Assembly: GCA_946887385.1 (NCBI GenBank) | Contig: CAMPKU010000002.1 | Span: 5,199 to 69,198 of the forward strand | Length of the DNA: 64,000 bases | From: an uncultured Gammaproteobacteria bacterium | Lineage (GTDB): Bacteria; Pseudomonadota; Gammaproteobacteria; Rariloculales; Rariloculaceae | Direction: 5' to 3' | Shown here: piece after piece, positions 7,987 to 16,683 of the stretch | Numbering within the stretch: the first letter of the stretch is position 1 | Layout: every line of letters starts with the position of its first letter | The notes under the pieces: model-generated | Told to the model about the DNA's origin: nothing | The model's database searches: none | What the model saw: the letters and a program-made list of their open reading frames with translations, nothing else | Made by a program: the position numbers and the translations under genes

Positions 7987-9308
7987 GCGTCGAGCGCGCG
8001 GCACAGCGCTTGCACCGCGGCATACACGTCGCGGTAGCGCGTGTAGAGCGGCACGGGGGCTAAGCGCAGCACGTTCGGCCGGCGCCAGTCGGCAACCACG
8101 CCGGCCGCGCGCAGGCGCGCGGCGAACGATGCCGCGTCGCGGGGCGGCGGCACGAACTGCACGGCGAGGTGGCAGCCGCGCCGGTCGGGATCTGCGGGCG
8201 TCAACAGGCGCGCGCGGCCGCCGAGCTCGCGTTCGAGCAGCCACTGCAGATAGCGCGTCAACGTCAGCGACTTGCGCCGCAAGCGCCGCATGCCGGCCAG
8301 GTCGAACAATACGAGCGACGCGGCGAGCGGAGCCAGCGACAGAATGGGCGGATTGCTGAGCTGCCAGCCTTCGGCGCCCGACAACGGCGTGAACTTCGGT
8401 TCCATGAGAAACCGGCGCTCGCGGTCGTGGCCCCACCAGCCGGCCAGCCGCGGCAGGTTCTCGGCCGCGCCATGGCGACGGTGCACGAAGCAACCGCCCA
8501 CCGCGCCGGGGCCGGCGTTCAAATACTTGTAGCTGCACCACACGGCGAAGTCGGCGCCCGAGTCGTGCAGATCGAGCGGCACGTTGCCGATCGCGTGAGC
8601 TAGATCGAAGCCCACGGTGCAGCCGTAGCGCTGTGCCGCGGCGGCGTATGCAGCAAGGTCGAGCCGTTCGCCCGTCAGGTACTGCACGCCGGGCAGCAGC
8701 ACTACGGCGATGCTCTCGCCGTGCTCGGCGAGGAGCGCTTCATAGCGCTCGCGGTCGAGCTCGAAGCTACCGTCGCGGAAGCCGAGCTCGAGCAACGCCG
8801 TTTTCGGGTCGAGCCCATGCCAGCGCAGCTGCGATTCGACGGCATACCGATCGGAGGAAAACGCGTCGCGCTCGATGAGGATCTTGTAGCGCTGCTTCGT
8901 CGGGCGGAAAAACGTTGCGAGCATCAGGTGCAGGTTCACCGTCAGCGTATTCATGACGACGACCTCGTCGCGAAGCGCGCCCGTGAGCTCCGCGAGCCGC
9001 GGTGCGAACTGCACGTGGTAGTCGAGCCAGCCGCCGTGCGCGGCGCGTAACGGCCGCGCGCGTCCGCGCGGCGGCCGTGCATCGGGGAAGTGTCCGTCGA
9101 CGCCGTGTGTGGCCCAGCGGTCGAGCTCGGCGTTCACGGTACGCCGAGCAGCGCGCGGCATGAGTCCCAACGAGTGGCCGCACAGATAGACGAGCGCCCG
9201 CCCGCGCTCGCGCGGCAATTCGAACTCGCGGCGCAGTGAAGCGAGCTCGTCGGCGCCGTCGAGCGCGCGCGCACCGGCGAGCCCCGCCCGGAATTTCGGT
9301 GTGGCCAC
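7983..9308 (-). CDS. kynU: Kynureninase
   Basis: This 441-residue PLP-dependent hydrolase of the aspartate aminotransferase fold cleaves kynurenine or 3-hydroxykynurenine to (3-hydroxy)anthranilate and alanine. The Schiff-base lysine is in SYKYLNAGPG (K261), preceded by GFDLAHAIGNVPLDLHDSGADFAVW, which is diagnostic of kynureninase. N-terminal landmarks are YLCGHSLGLMP and WATHGVDGHF. It starts with GTG at 9308, two bases after the haaO stop, and overlaps kmo by four bases, so the three genes are translationally coupled. Length is a little over the usual 415-420 residues, mainly from an Arg-rich loop near residues 78-90. Confidence 0.94.
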   Translation of the reverse strand: MATPKFRAGLAGARALDGADELASLRREFELPRERGRALVYLCGHSLGLMPRAARRTVNAELDRWATHGVDGHFPDARPPRGRARPLRAAHGGWLDYHVQFAPRLAELTGALRDEVVVMNTLTVNLHLMLATFFRPTKQRYKILIERDAFSSDRYAVESQLRWHGLDPKTALLELGFRDGSFELDRERYEALLAEHGESIAVVLLPGVQYLTGERLDLAAYAAAAQRYGCTVGFDLAHAIGNVPLDLHDSGADFAVWCSYKYLNAGPGAVGGCFVHRRHGAAENLPRLAGWWGHDRERRFLMEPKFTPLSGAEGWQLSNPPILSLAPLAASLVLFDLAGMRRLRRKSLTLTRYLQWLLERELGGRARLLTPADPDRRGCHLAVQFVPPPRDAASFAARLRAAGVVADWRRPNVLRLAPVPLYTRYRDVYAAVQALCRALDA

Positions 9309-9310
9309 GG

Positions 9311-9823
9311 CTACTTAGGCGGCATCACGGTGCCGCAGCGCTTGCACGTGCGCGCATCCAAGCTGCCGTAGAAGCGCTCGAAGACCGGCGGCAGATCTTT
9401 GACGATGTCTGCCACGTGCAGGAACTCCTCGTGGAGCTTGTTCGCGCAGCTAGGGCAGAACCAGATGAACCCGTCGAGCTCGTGCGGCTCGCGCTGGCGC
9501 TCGACGACGATGCCCACGGACTTCGGGAGCCGCTGCGGCGAATGCGGCACGCGGGGCGGCAGCATGAAGATTTCGCCTTCCCCGATCGGGATGTCGACGA
9601 ACTGGCCATCCTGCACCGTCTTCAGCAGCATCTGGCCCTCGACCTGGTAGAACAGCTCGGGGCCTTCGTCCACATGGTAGTCGGTGCGCGAGTTCGGGCC
9701 GCCCACCACCTGCACGATGAACTGGCCCTGCTCGAACATCTGCTTGTTGCAGACGGGCGGTTTCAGGTGCTCGCGGTTGTCGTCGATCCAATCGAGCAGC
9801 TTGAACGGCTTGGTAATCTTCAT
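9311..9823 (-). CDS. nbaC: 3-Hydroxyanthranilate 3,4-dioxygenase
   Basis: This 170-residue cupin opens the ring of 3-hydroxyanthranilate to 2-amino-3-carboxymuconate semialdehyde. The iron ligands H50, E56 and H94 are in YHVDEGPELF and RVPHSP. The bacterial-type C-terminal rubredoxin-like metal site is intact: C123-P-S-C126 and C160-K-R-C163. Bacterial homologues are called nbaC or haaO. It is the first of the three kynurenine genes and lies 65 bases downstream of rsmA on the same strand. A CATAAT hexamer on the minus strand at 9857-9852, 28 bases before the ATG, is a weak promoter candidate, so the operon may have its own promoter. Confidence 0.95.
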   Translation of the reverse strand: MKITKPFKLLDWIDDNREHLKPPVCNKQMFEQGQFIVQVVGGPNSRTDYHVDEGPELFYQVEGQMLLKTVQDGQFVDIPIGEGEIFMLPPRVPHSPQRLPKSVGIVVERQREPHELDGFIWFCPSCANKLHEEFLHVADIVKDLPPVFERFYGSLDARTCKRCGTVMPPK

Positions 9824-9888
9824 CGCTCGAGAGCCTGGATTCCGAATCGAGCATTATGCCGCGGCCGACCCCGTGCCGGCGCGTGAAT

Positions 9889-10659
9889 TCACGTTCCGAG
9901 CGCCGCGAGCCGCGCGAAATCGGCCGGTGCCAGTGTCTCGGGCCTGGCCTTCGGGTCGATGCCGGCGGCCATGATCTGCTCCGGCGTTAGCCGGCCTTTC
10001 AGGGCCCGCCCCAGAGTTTTGCGCCGCATCGAGAAGAGCAGCGCAACGAGCGCGGCGAAGCGCGCGCGATCCGTCACGACGAACGGCGGTGCCGCGTGCG
10101 GCACGATGCGCACCACGGTCGACCAAACCTTCGGCGCCGGCGTGAACGCGCCGGGGCCGACGTGAAAGCACACCTCGGCTCGAGCGTGCAGCGCGAGCAT
10201 GACGGTAAGCCTGCCGTATTCCTTGCCGCCGGGCGCGGCGGTCATGCGCTCGACCACCTCGCGCTGGAGCATCACGTGTATGTCCAAAATGGCGGCGGCG
10301 AACGTGAGCAGATGGAAGAGCAGCGGAGTGGAGATGTTGTACGGCAAGTTGCCGACCACGCGCAGTGTGCGCGGTCCCTTCGCAAGCGTGCCGAAGTCGA
10401 ACTCGAGCGCGTCTGCCTCGTGCACCACGAGGCGTTCGGGATGCGTGACGCGGCCCGGCAGCGCCGCGGCGAGCTCGCGATCCACCTCCACGACGTGCAG
10501 CCGCTCGAGCTTCTCGCACAGCGGAATCGTGAGCGCGCCGGGCCCGCCGCCGATCTCGACCATGGCGTCGGCCGGCCGCGGCTTGATGGTGTCCACGAGC
10601 CGCCGAATCACGGCGGGGTCGTGCAGGAAGTGCTGGCCCAGCCGTTTATTGGGGCGCAC
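9889..10659 (-). CDS. rsmA: 16S rRNA (adenine1518-N6/adenine1519-N6)-dimethyltransferase
   Basis: RsmA (KsgA) dimethylates two adjacent adenines in the 3' hairpin of 16S rRNA during late 30S maturation. Motifs are RLGQHFLHD at the N-terminus, the SAM-binding EIGGGPGALT, and the catalytic NLPYNIS, which is the NLPY hallmark. I choose the GTG at 10659, eight bases after the pdxA stop, giving 256 residues, close to the family's 260-270. No ATG lies between the pdxA stop and this motif. It follows lptD-surA-pdxA in the standard gammaproteobacterial order, but the usual downstream apaG-apaH pair is absent, replaced by the kynurenine genes. Confidence 0.94.
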   Translation of the reverse strand: MRPNKRLGQHFLHDPAVIRRLVDTIKPRPADAMVEIGGGPGALTIPLCEKLERLHVVEVDRELAAALPGRVTHPERLVVHEADALEFDFGTLAKGPRTLRVVGNLPYNISTPLLFHLLTFAAAILDIHVMLQREVVERMTAAPGGKEYGRLTVMLALHARAEVCFHVGPGAFTPAPKVWSTVVRIVPHAAPPFVVTDRARFAALVALLFSMRRKTLGRALKGRLTPEQIMAAGIDPKARPETLAPADFARLAALGT

Positions 10660-10667
10660 GCGCAGGC

Positions 10668-11648
10668 TCAGGCGAGCTGCAATGCCAGCTCGACGGCGGC
10701 GAACAGGCTGTCGGGCCGCGCGCGGCCGGTGCCGGCGAGCGTGAGCGCCGTGCCGTGATCGACGGACGTGCGCACAATCGGCAAACCCAGCGTCACGTTG
10801 ACGATCTCGCCGAACGACAGCGCCTTCAGCACGGGCAATCCTTGATCGTGGTACATCGCGATCACGACGTCGCAGCGAGCGAGCGACTCGCGAGTGAACG
10901 CCGTATCGGCCGACACGGGCCCCACAACGTCGAGACCTTCGGCGGTCAGCGCTTGCACGGCAGGCTCGATGACGGTTTGCTCCTCCGTGCCGAGCGTGCC
11001 GCTCTCGCCCGCGTGCGGATTCAAGCCCAGCACGAGAATGCGCGGCCGCTCGATGCGGAACAGCCGCTTGAAGTCGCGGTGCACGATCCGAATCAGGCTT
11101 TCGAGCTTCGGCCGCTCGAGCGCGGCTGCCACGGCGCGCAGCGGCAGGTGCGTGGTGGCAAGCGCCACGCGGAGCGTTTGACCGGCGAGCAGCATCACGG
11201 GTTGCGGCGCGCCGGTGAGCTCTGCGAGCAGCTCGGTATGCCCCGAAAACGCGACGCCCGATTGTGCGATGACGCTTTTTTGCACGGGCGCCGTCACGAG
11301 GGCCTGCGCGGAGCCGGCCACGCACAGCTCGGTTGCGCGGCGCAGCATGGCAAGCACGTAGCCGGCGTTGCGCGTATCGAGCGAGCCCGCCACGGCCGGC
11401 GCCGACAGCGGAGTCGGCAGCACTTGAAGGCGGCCTGGCTCATGCGGACCCACGTCGCCTGCAGCGTGGCACTCGCCCACCGAAACGCGCATGCCGAGCA
11501 CGCGAGCGCGCGACTGAAGCAGATCCATGTCGCCGAGCACTGCGAGGCGCGCGGCAAACGGCCGCGACGCGAGCGCCAGCGAAATATCGGGGCCGATGCC
11601 GGCCGGCTCGCCGGAGCTCACGACGACGAGGGGAAGATTGCTGCTCAC
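10668..11648 (-). CDS. pdxA: 4-Hydroxythreonine-4-phosphate dehydrogenase
   Basis: PdxA oxidises 4-phosphohydroxy-L-threonine in the DXP-dependent pyridoxal phosphate pathway. The N-terminal signature SSGEPAGIGPDIS is present, with the metal-binding His region SGHTELLAELTG and the motifs GLNPHAGESGTLG and MYHDQGLPVLK, all typical. Two GTG starts are possible: 11690, five bases after the surA stop, and 11648. I use 11648 because it gives VSSNLPLVVVSSGEPAGIG, a normal short lead-in and 326 residues; the longer version adds an Arg-rich 14 residues not seen in relatives. It lies between surA and rsmA on the same strand. Confidence 0.93.
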   Translation of the reverse strand: MSSNLPLVVVSSGEPAGIGPDISLALASRPFAARLAVLGDMDLLQSRARVLGMRVSVGECHAAGDVGPHEPGRLQVLPTPLSAPAVAGSLDTRNAGYVLAMLRRATELCVAGSAQALVTAPVQKSVIAQSGVAFSGHTELLAELTGAPQPVMLLAGQTLRVALATTHLPLRAVAAALERPKLESLIRIVHRDFKRLFRIERPRILVLGLNPHAGESGTLGTEEQTVIEPAVQALTAEGLDVVGPVSADTAFTRESLARCDVVIAMYHDQGLPVLKALSFGEIVNVTLGLPIVRTSVDHGTALTLAGTGRARPDSLFAAVELALQLA

Positions 11649-11693
11649 GCTATGCCGCCGGGCGCGGCCGCGGGCGGGTGCCCGCCGCACGCG

Positions 11694-13031
11694 TCAACGA
11701 CGAATATCGACGAACGCCTGGTCGCGCAACCGCCGCGCCCAGAGCTCGCGTTCTTCCTGGGCTTTCGCCGTCTGGATTTGCCGCGCGCAGTTCGTGCGTT
11801 TCATTTCGTCGGTAGTGTCGTGCGAGCGGCGCTCCAAGGCCTGGATCAGGTGCCAGCCGGCCCGAGTTTGCACCGGTTCGCTGATCTCGCCGAGCTCGAG
11901 CTGTGCCACCGCCTGCTCGAACTCGGGCAGCGTGTCACCCGGCGAGAGCCAGCCCAAGTCGCCTCCTTCTGCCGCCGAGCCGGGGTCTTCCGAAACGGCT
12001 TCGGCAACGGTGGCGAAGTCGTCGCCGCCCATGATTTGCGCACGAATGCCGAGCGCCTTTTGCAGCACGGCCGCTTCGTCGAGGATCTCGTTCGGCCGCA
12101 GCAAGATGTGGCGCACGCGCAGCTGGTCCACCATCATGCGTTCGGCGCCGCGCATGTCGTTCAACTTGACGATCTGGAAGCCGCCGCTGCTCTGAATGGG
12201 CTCGGAATAATCTCCCGGCCGCATGCGAGTGACGATGTCGGCGAACAACGTGGGCAACTGTGCACCCTTGCGCCAGCCCAAGCTGCCGCCTTCGAGCGCC
12301 GTTTGCGCGTGCGACGTGGCGATGGCCAGGCGTGAGAAGTCTTCGCCCGCCGCAAGCCGATCGTGAATTTCACCGATGCGCGCCCGGGCTGCTTCCACGT
12401 CTTGCTGCGTGGCGTTGGCCGGCACGCTGATCAGAATGTGCGACACGTTGTAGTCGAACTCGTCCGAGGCCGCGGCGTCGCTCGTAATCAAGCATTGGTC
12501 GAGCTCGCGCGGTGTGATCGAGATGCGGTTCAAGACGTCGCGTTGCTCGAGCTGCTCGATGATGAGGTCTCGCCGGCTGTCCTCCCGATACATCGCGTAG
12601 TCCACGCCTTCGGCGGCCAGCAAGGTGGGCATCTCTTCGAGCGTGTAGCCCAAGTTCTGGGCGATGCGCGACAACGCCTCGTTCAGCAGGTCGTCACTTA
12701 CCGTGATGCCCACTCGCTCCGCGCGCTGGAGCTGGATCTCGCGCAGAATGAGCTGGTCGAGCACCTGCTGCTCGATGACGGAGACAGGTGGGAGCGGGCG
12801 CCGCTGCTCGGGCGGCTGCTCTGCTTGGGTGCGCTCGAGGTTGCGCATCACGAGCTCCATGCGCTCCTGCAGCTCGCTCGACAACACCACGCCCTCGTCG
12901 ACGACGGCGGCGACGCTTTCGAGTAGCACGCCGCCTGCGCCGAGCTCGCGGTCCTGCGCGCTCGCGTGCGGCAGCCACGTTGCGAGCGCGGCGAAAGTGA
13001 CAACCAGACTGCTGTTGCGAAGAATGTTCAT
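11694..13031 (-). CDS. surA: Periplasmic chaperone / peptidyl-prolyl isomerase SurA
   Basis: This 445-residue periplasmic chaperone escorts outer-membrane proteins, LptD included, to the BAM complex. It has a cleavable signal peptide (MNILRNSSLVVTFAALATWL, then an AxA-type site before Q), the SurA N-terminal domain with VDEGVVLSSELQERM, and two parvulin domains. Their hallmarks are HILISVPANA with GGSLGWRKGAQLP (first), and VRHILLRP with GGDLGWLSPGDTLPEFE (second). The ATG at 13031 is chosen over an in-frame start 17 codons earlier because it begins a proper signal peptide and has an AAGAG-like ribosome site. It lies 10 bases downstream of lptD, a conserved pairing. Confidence 0.95.
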   Translation of the reverse strand: MNILRNSSLVVTFAALATWLPHASAQDRELGAGGVLLESVAAVVDEGVVLSSELQERMELVMRNLERTQAEQPPEQRRPLPPVSVIEQQVLDQLILREIQLQRAERVGITVSDDLLNEALSRIAQNLGYTLEEMPTLLAAEGVDYAMYREDSRRDLIIEQLEQRDVLNRISITPRELDQCLITSDAAASDEFDYNVSHILISVPANATQQDVEAARARIGEIHDRLAAGEDFSRLAIATSHAQTALEGGSLGWRKGAQLPTLFADIVTRMRPGDYSEPIQSSGGFQIVKLNDMRGAERMMVDQLRVRHILLRPNEILDEAAVLQKALGIRAQIMGGDDFATVAEAVSEDPGSAAEGGDLGWLSPGDTLPEFEQAVAQLELGEISEPVQTRAGWHLIQALERRSHDTTDEMKRTNCARQIQTAKAQEERELWARRLRDQAFVDIRR

Positions 13032-13041
13032 ATCGCTCTTC

Positions 13042-15258
13042 TCAATAGGCTCGGGCGATGTTGCGGTAGCCCAGAATACCACGGTCGAGCAGCTCGTCCG
13101 GCGCCGCCACCCGCTGCGATAAGCCCTTGAGCTCGAGTACGATCGAGATCGAGCTGTCGCTCTCGCCGGTTCGCCGGCTCACGTAGTTGCGGTTCACCAT
13201 TCGCAGCCGCCAGCAACACGCGTCGTACTCCCAGCCCACGAAGTCCTCGAGCCGCTCTTTGTCGAGGAATGAGTAGCTGTAGCGGCCGATGATGCGCCAG
13301 CGCTGTGCGAGCGGCCAGACGAGCGACACGTCCCCTTGCTCGAGGGCGTCGCGGCGGTAGCGATAGCCGATGCCGAACAGCCGATCGTCCTGGGGACGGA
13401 ACTCGAGCCGTGTTTCGGTGCGTGCCGTGGATGACGTTTCGCTGTTCCATTGATAGCCGAGATCGAGCGCCCAGGAGTCGCGAACGCCGATACCCACTTC
13501 GGCCACGTAATCCGAGGCCTCGGTGTCGGTGGGCGAAGTGCCGGGCAGCGTCACGAGCTGCGGATTTAGATAGCGTGTCTGCCCCAAAGTTGCGGTAAGG
13601 CGCTCTCGGCCGTCCGCAGCGTCAATGAGCCGGGTGGTGACGCCGAAGCTCAGCTGGTCGGTATCCGCGATGCGGTCGGGCCCAACGAACTGATATTTGC
13701 GAAACAGCTGAATCAGGTTGAAGTCGGGCAGGATCGTGTCGAAGACCGGCAGGGTGCTCTGGTCCTCGAACGGTACGCGCACGTACAACAGGCGCGGCTC
13801 GAGCGTTTGCACCCACTCGCGCCGGCCGCGTGTGGTGTTGCGCTCGAACGTCATGCCCATGTCGAGGCTGCCGATCGGTAAACCGCGCGTCAGCGTGTCG
13901 TCCTCGCCGGGAATGGGATCGTCGATCCAGTAATTGGTTTGGCGCAGCGCGATGGCCGGGGTCAGGAACATGCCGGCGCGCGAGAACCGCAAGCTCACTT
14001 CCTGCGTGGAGTCGAGCCGCCAGCCTGTTGCGCCGACATTGCGGTCGAAGTTCACGAGCTCCGTGCTCGAGTCGAACGTGACGAGATTGCCGAGCCAGCG
14101 GCCGCCGAAGACCACTTGCGGCACGCGCTCGTAAGGGCGCTCGATGTCCGTTAGCACGGGATCGATCGTTTGATAGTTCTGGAAGCGCGTGAGCAGCGAC
14201 CAATTCGGCGCGTAGAACGTGAGATCGAGGAAGCGGTTCAAGTGGGTTTGGCTGGTGATTGCCAAGCTGCTGCCCAAGTCCTCGAAGTAGGTTTCGTCGG
14301 AAACCTCCTCGATTCCGGCCAGCACTTGAAACTGATCGCGCGGCCCGAACAGCGACTCGTGCTGCACGTTCACGTAGCGGCGCGTGGAAAGTGTCTCGTC
14401 GTCGTCGGGCAAATACTCGAAACCGAACTCGCCGCGGCTGTTCGGCATGAGATAGCGGAAGTCGGTGCGGATTTGCGTGCCGCGCTTGCTCATGTAGCGC
14501 GGCTCGAGCGTCAAATCGTAGTTCGGCGCCAGATTCAAGTAGTACGGCAGCGTCAAGTCGAAGCCGGTACGGTCGCGGCGGCTCGGATCCGGCGTTAGAA
14601 AGCCGCTCTTGCGCTCGTCGTTGATCGGAAAGCTGAAGTACGGTGCGTACATGATCGGCACGCCCTTGAAGTCGAGCTTCACGCCGCGTGCCGTGCCCAC
14701 ACCCCCGTTCACGTCGAGATCGATTTCGCGCGCCGTGATGTGCCACACCTCGTTGTCCGCGGGGCACGTCGTGAACAGCGCGCTCATCAGCGACACGCGG
14801 CTCTCGCTCGTTACCTCGATCTGCTCGGCCGAGCCGCGGGCGGGGCGCAGCGGCAGATCGAAGCCGGCGGCCGAGAAGCTGATCGTCTCCGTGTCCGCGT
14901 CGTAGTGTGCGTTTTCGCCGAATATGGAGACTTCAGGATCGCTCAACGTGATGCGGCCGAGAACGTCGAGGTCCCCGTCCTCCTCCCGCGTGGCGCTCTG
15001 CGCGGTGATCGTGCGATTGCCTTGCCGGATCTCGACCTCGCCGTCGAACTGAAGCTCGTTCTCGGCGTTGAAGCCGAAGCGAGTGGCGGTGATGTCGACC
15101 GGCTCTTCGGCCAGGTTCTCGTTCTCGGTGATCGACGGCGGCGCGAGATTCGGCGCCAGATCGGTCGGCACGAGGCAAAGGTCTTGGGCGAAGGCTTTCT
15201 GCGCCAAACTTTGGACGAGCCAGAACGCGATGATCGATCGGCGGCTTGCGGGGGGCAC
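13042..15258 (-). CDS. lptD: LPS-assembly protein LptD
   Basis: LptD is the outer-membrane barrel that, with LptE, inserts lipopolysaccharide into the outer leaflet. The 738-residue protein has a signal peptide ending near residue 25, an N-terminal OstA jelly roll (FNAENELQFDGEVEIRQGNRTITAQSA) and a C-terminal beta-barrel. Cysteines at about residue 28 (DLC), within FTTCPADNEVW, and an adjacent pair at 681-682 (DACCW) match the disulfide pattern required for E. coli LptD function. The start is a GTG at 15258; no ATG gives a signal peptide. It heads the lptD-surA-pdxA-rsmA run and is divergent from murU. Confidence 0.95.
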   Translation of the reverse strand: MPPASRRSIIAFWLVQSLAQKAFAQDLCLVPTDLAPNLAPPSITENENLAEEPVDITATRFGFNAENELQFDGEVEIRQGNRTITAQSATREEDGDLDVLGRITLSDPEVSIFGENAHYDADTETISFSAAGFDLPLRPARGSAEQIEVTSESRVSLMSALFTTCPADNEVWHITAREIDLDVNGGVGTARGVKLDFKGVPIMYAPYFSFPINDERKSGFLTPDPSRRDRTGFDLTLPYYLNLAPNYDLTLEPRYMSKRGTQIRTDFRYLMPNSRGEFGFEYLPDDDETLSTRRYVNVQHESLFGPRDQFQVLAGIEEVSDETYFEDLGSSLAITSQTHLNRFLDLTFYAPNWSLLTRFQNYQTIDPVLTDIERPYERVPQVVFGGRWLGNLVTFDSSTELVNFDRNVGATGWRLDSTQEVSLRFSRAGMFLTPAIALRQTNYWIDDPIPGEDDTLTRGLPIGSLDMGMTFERNTTRGRREWVQTLEPRLLYVRVPFEDQSTLPVFDTILPDFNLIQLFRKYQFVGPDRIADTDQLSFGVTTRLIDAADGRERLTATLGQTRYLNPQLVTLPGTSPTDTEASDYVAEVGIGVRDSWALDLGYQWNSETSSTARTETRLEFRPQDDRLFGIGYRYRRDALEQGDVSLVWPLAQRWRIIGRYSYSFLDKERLEDFVGWEYDACCWRLRMVNRNYVSRRTGESDSSISIVLELKGLSQRVAAPDELLDRGILGYRNIARAY

Positions 15259-15287
15259 GAGTAACGGTTGGATGAAAGGCAGTTACA

Positions 15288-15383
15288 ATGGCATACGCAC
15301 CGCATCGCTTCAACGGCTTGCCCGGATTCGTGAACGTGTTGGTTGAGATCGAGCACGACGTTAAAAGTTTCGCTCGCGCATGA
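15288..15383 (+). CDS. Possible 31-residue leader ORF overlapping the murU start
   Basis: A 31-codon frame opens with ATG at 15288 and ends in a TGA at 15381-15383 that overlaps the murU ATG in the ATGA arrangement typical of coupled genes. Its codons have high third-position GC. I do not recognise the peptide (it begins MAYAPHRFNG and ends KSFARA). It occupies the place where amgK is found next to murU in pseudomonads. It could be a translated leader, a remnant, or chance. Confidence 0.3.
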   Translation: MAYAPHRFNGLPGFVNVLVEIEHDVKSFARA

Positions 15384-16042
15384 AGGCGATGATTCTTGCG
15401 GCGGGTCGCGGCGAGCGCATGGGCGCTCTTACGGCGGCGCAACCGAAACCCTTGCTCGAAATCGGCGGCCGCTCGCTCGTCGAGCATCATGTAGTGCGGC
15501 TCGTTGCGAGCGGCGTCGACGAGATCGTGATCAATCTTTCGTATCGCGGCACGCAAATTCGTGCGCAACTCGGCGACGGCAGCCGATTTGGCATATCCAT
15601 CGCCTATAGCGAGGAGGGCGAGCCGCCACTCGAGACGGCCGGCGGCATCGTGCATGCATTGCCGCTGCTTGGCATGGAGCCGTTTCTGCTCGTGAACTCC
15701 GACGTGTTCACGAGCTTCGATTTTCGGGTGTTGATCGACGGGCCGCGCGCTCCGGCGCTCGTGCTCGTGCCGAATCCGCCGCACAATCCACGCGGCGACT
15801 TCGGCATCGATGCCGCGGGGCACGTCTGTGCGGTGCCGCCGCTGCTCACGTACGCGGGCATCGCGTTGTTCGATCCGCGGTCGTTCGCCAAGCTCGAGCC
15901 GGGCCGCCGGCCGCTGAAGCCATGGCTCGACGCCGCGATTGCGCGCCGCGAGCTCAGAGGTTTGGCGTTCGCGGGTTCGTGGCTCGACGTGGGCACGCCC
16001 GAGCGGCTCGAAGCGGCGCGGGCGATGGCAGCAGAGGGCTGA
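15380..16042 (+). CDS. murU: N-acetylmuramate alpha-1-phosphate uridylyltransferase-like nucleotidyltransferase
   Basis: This 220-residue nucleotidyltransferase (PF00483-type Rossmann fold) most resembles MurU, which makes UDP-MurNAc from MurNAc-1-phosphate in cell-wall recycling. The signature MKAMILAAGRGERMG, followed by QPKPLLEIGGRSLVEHH, and the metal/substrate-binding region LLVNSDVFTSFDF are visible. Its position divergent from lptD also fits MurU. The usual partner kinase AmgK is not present beside it. It overlaps a small upstream frame by ATGA, and its stop lies two bases before the next gene. The alternative is a mannose- or glucose-1-phosphate nucleotidyltransferase of similar size. 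Confidence 0.82.
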   Translation: MKAMILAAGRGERMGALTAAQPKPLLEIGGRSLVEHHVVRLVASGVDEIVINLSYRGTQIRAQLGDGSRFGISIAYSEEGEPPLETAGGIVHALPLLGMEPFLLVNSDVFTSFDFRVLIDGPRAPALVLVPNPPHNPRGDFGIDAAGHVCAVPPLLTYAGIALFDPRSFAKLEPGRRPLKPWLDAAIARRELRGLAFAGSWLDVGTPERLEAARAMAAEG

Positions 16043-16044
16043 CG

Positions 16045-16680
16045 ATGCGTCTCTATACGTTCTTTCGCAGCTCGGCGGCGTTTCGCGTCCGCATCGCCTT
16101 GAACCTGAAAGGCGTGTCCTACGACGCGGTGCCCGTCGACTTGCCGGGCGCCGCCCACCGCCGCAGCGAATTCGTTGCGGTGAATCCGCAGGCTACGATT
16201 CCCACGCTCGACGACGACGGCACGATTCTCTGGCAGTCGCTGGCGATCATCGAGTACCTGGACAGCCGCTATCCCTTGCCGCGCTTGATTCCCGAGGAGC
16301 CCGTGGCGCGCGCACACGTGCAAGCGCTCGCCCAGCTCATCGTGTGCGAGGTGCACCCGCTGAATAACCTGCGCGTGCTGCGCTACCTGCGCAACGAGCT
16401 CGCGCTCGACGAGGCCGCCGTCGGCAAGTGGTACTCGCACTGGGTGGCGGAGGGATTCGCTGCGCTCGAGACGCTGGTAGGGCGCTTCGGCGGCGGCCGC
16501 TATTGCTTTGGCGACGCTGTCTCGCTGGCCGACGTGTGCCTCGTGCCGCAGATGTATAACGCGCGGCGCTTCTCGTGCGACCTCACGCCGTATCCGAACC
16601 TGGTGCGCATTGCGGAGGGCTTGGCGAAGGAGCCGGCGTTTGCGGCGGCCGCGCCCGAGCTGCAGCCCGACGCCGCTTGA
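16045..16680 (+). CDS. maiA: Maleylacetoacetate isomerase (zeta-class glutathione S-transferase)
   Basis: This 211-residue zeta-class GST would isomerise maleylacetoacetate to fumarylacetoacetate in tyrosine/homogentisate breakdown, or maleylpyruvate in the gentisate route. The N-terminal thioredoxin-like domain begins MRLYTFFRSSAAFRVRIALNLKG, with the active-site Ser pair in RSSAAFR; the cis-Pro and SNAIL-type loop is NPQATIPTL...LWQSLAIIEYLD. The C-terminal helical domain has CLVPQMYNARRF, characteristic of the subfamily. It starts two bases after the murU stop, so the two are co-transcribed, although there is no obvious metabolic tie. Other homogentisate genes are not in the window. Confidence 0.88.
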   Translation: MRLYTFFRSSAAFRVRIALNLKGVSYDAVPVDLPGAAHRRSEFVAVNPQATIPTLDDDGTILWQSLAIIEYLDSRYPLPRLIPEEPVARAHVQALAQLIVCEVHPLNNLRVLRYLRNELALDEAAVGKWYSHWVAEGFAALETLVGRFGGGRYCFGDAVSLADVCLVPQMYNARRFSCDLTPYPNLVRIAEGLAKEPAFAAAAPELQPDAA

Positions 16681-16683
16681 GGT

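Noticed and set aside
13622..14767. A 381-codon minus-strand frame inside lptD
   Set aside because: Arg-rich, out-of-frame shadow of LptD; the LptD frame carries the signal peptide, cysteines and barrel pattern.
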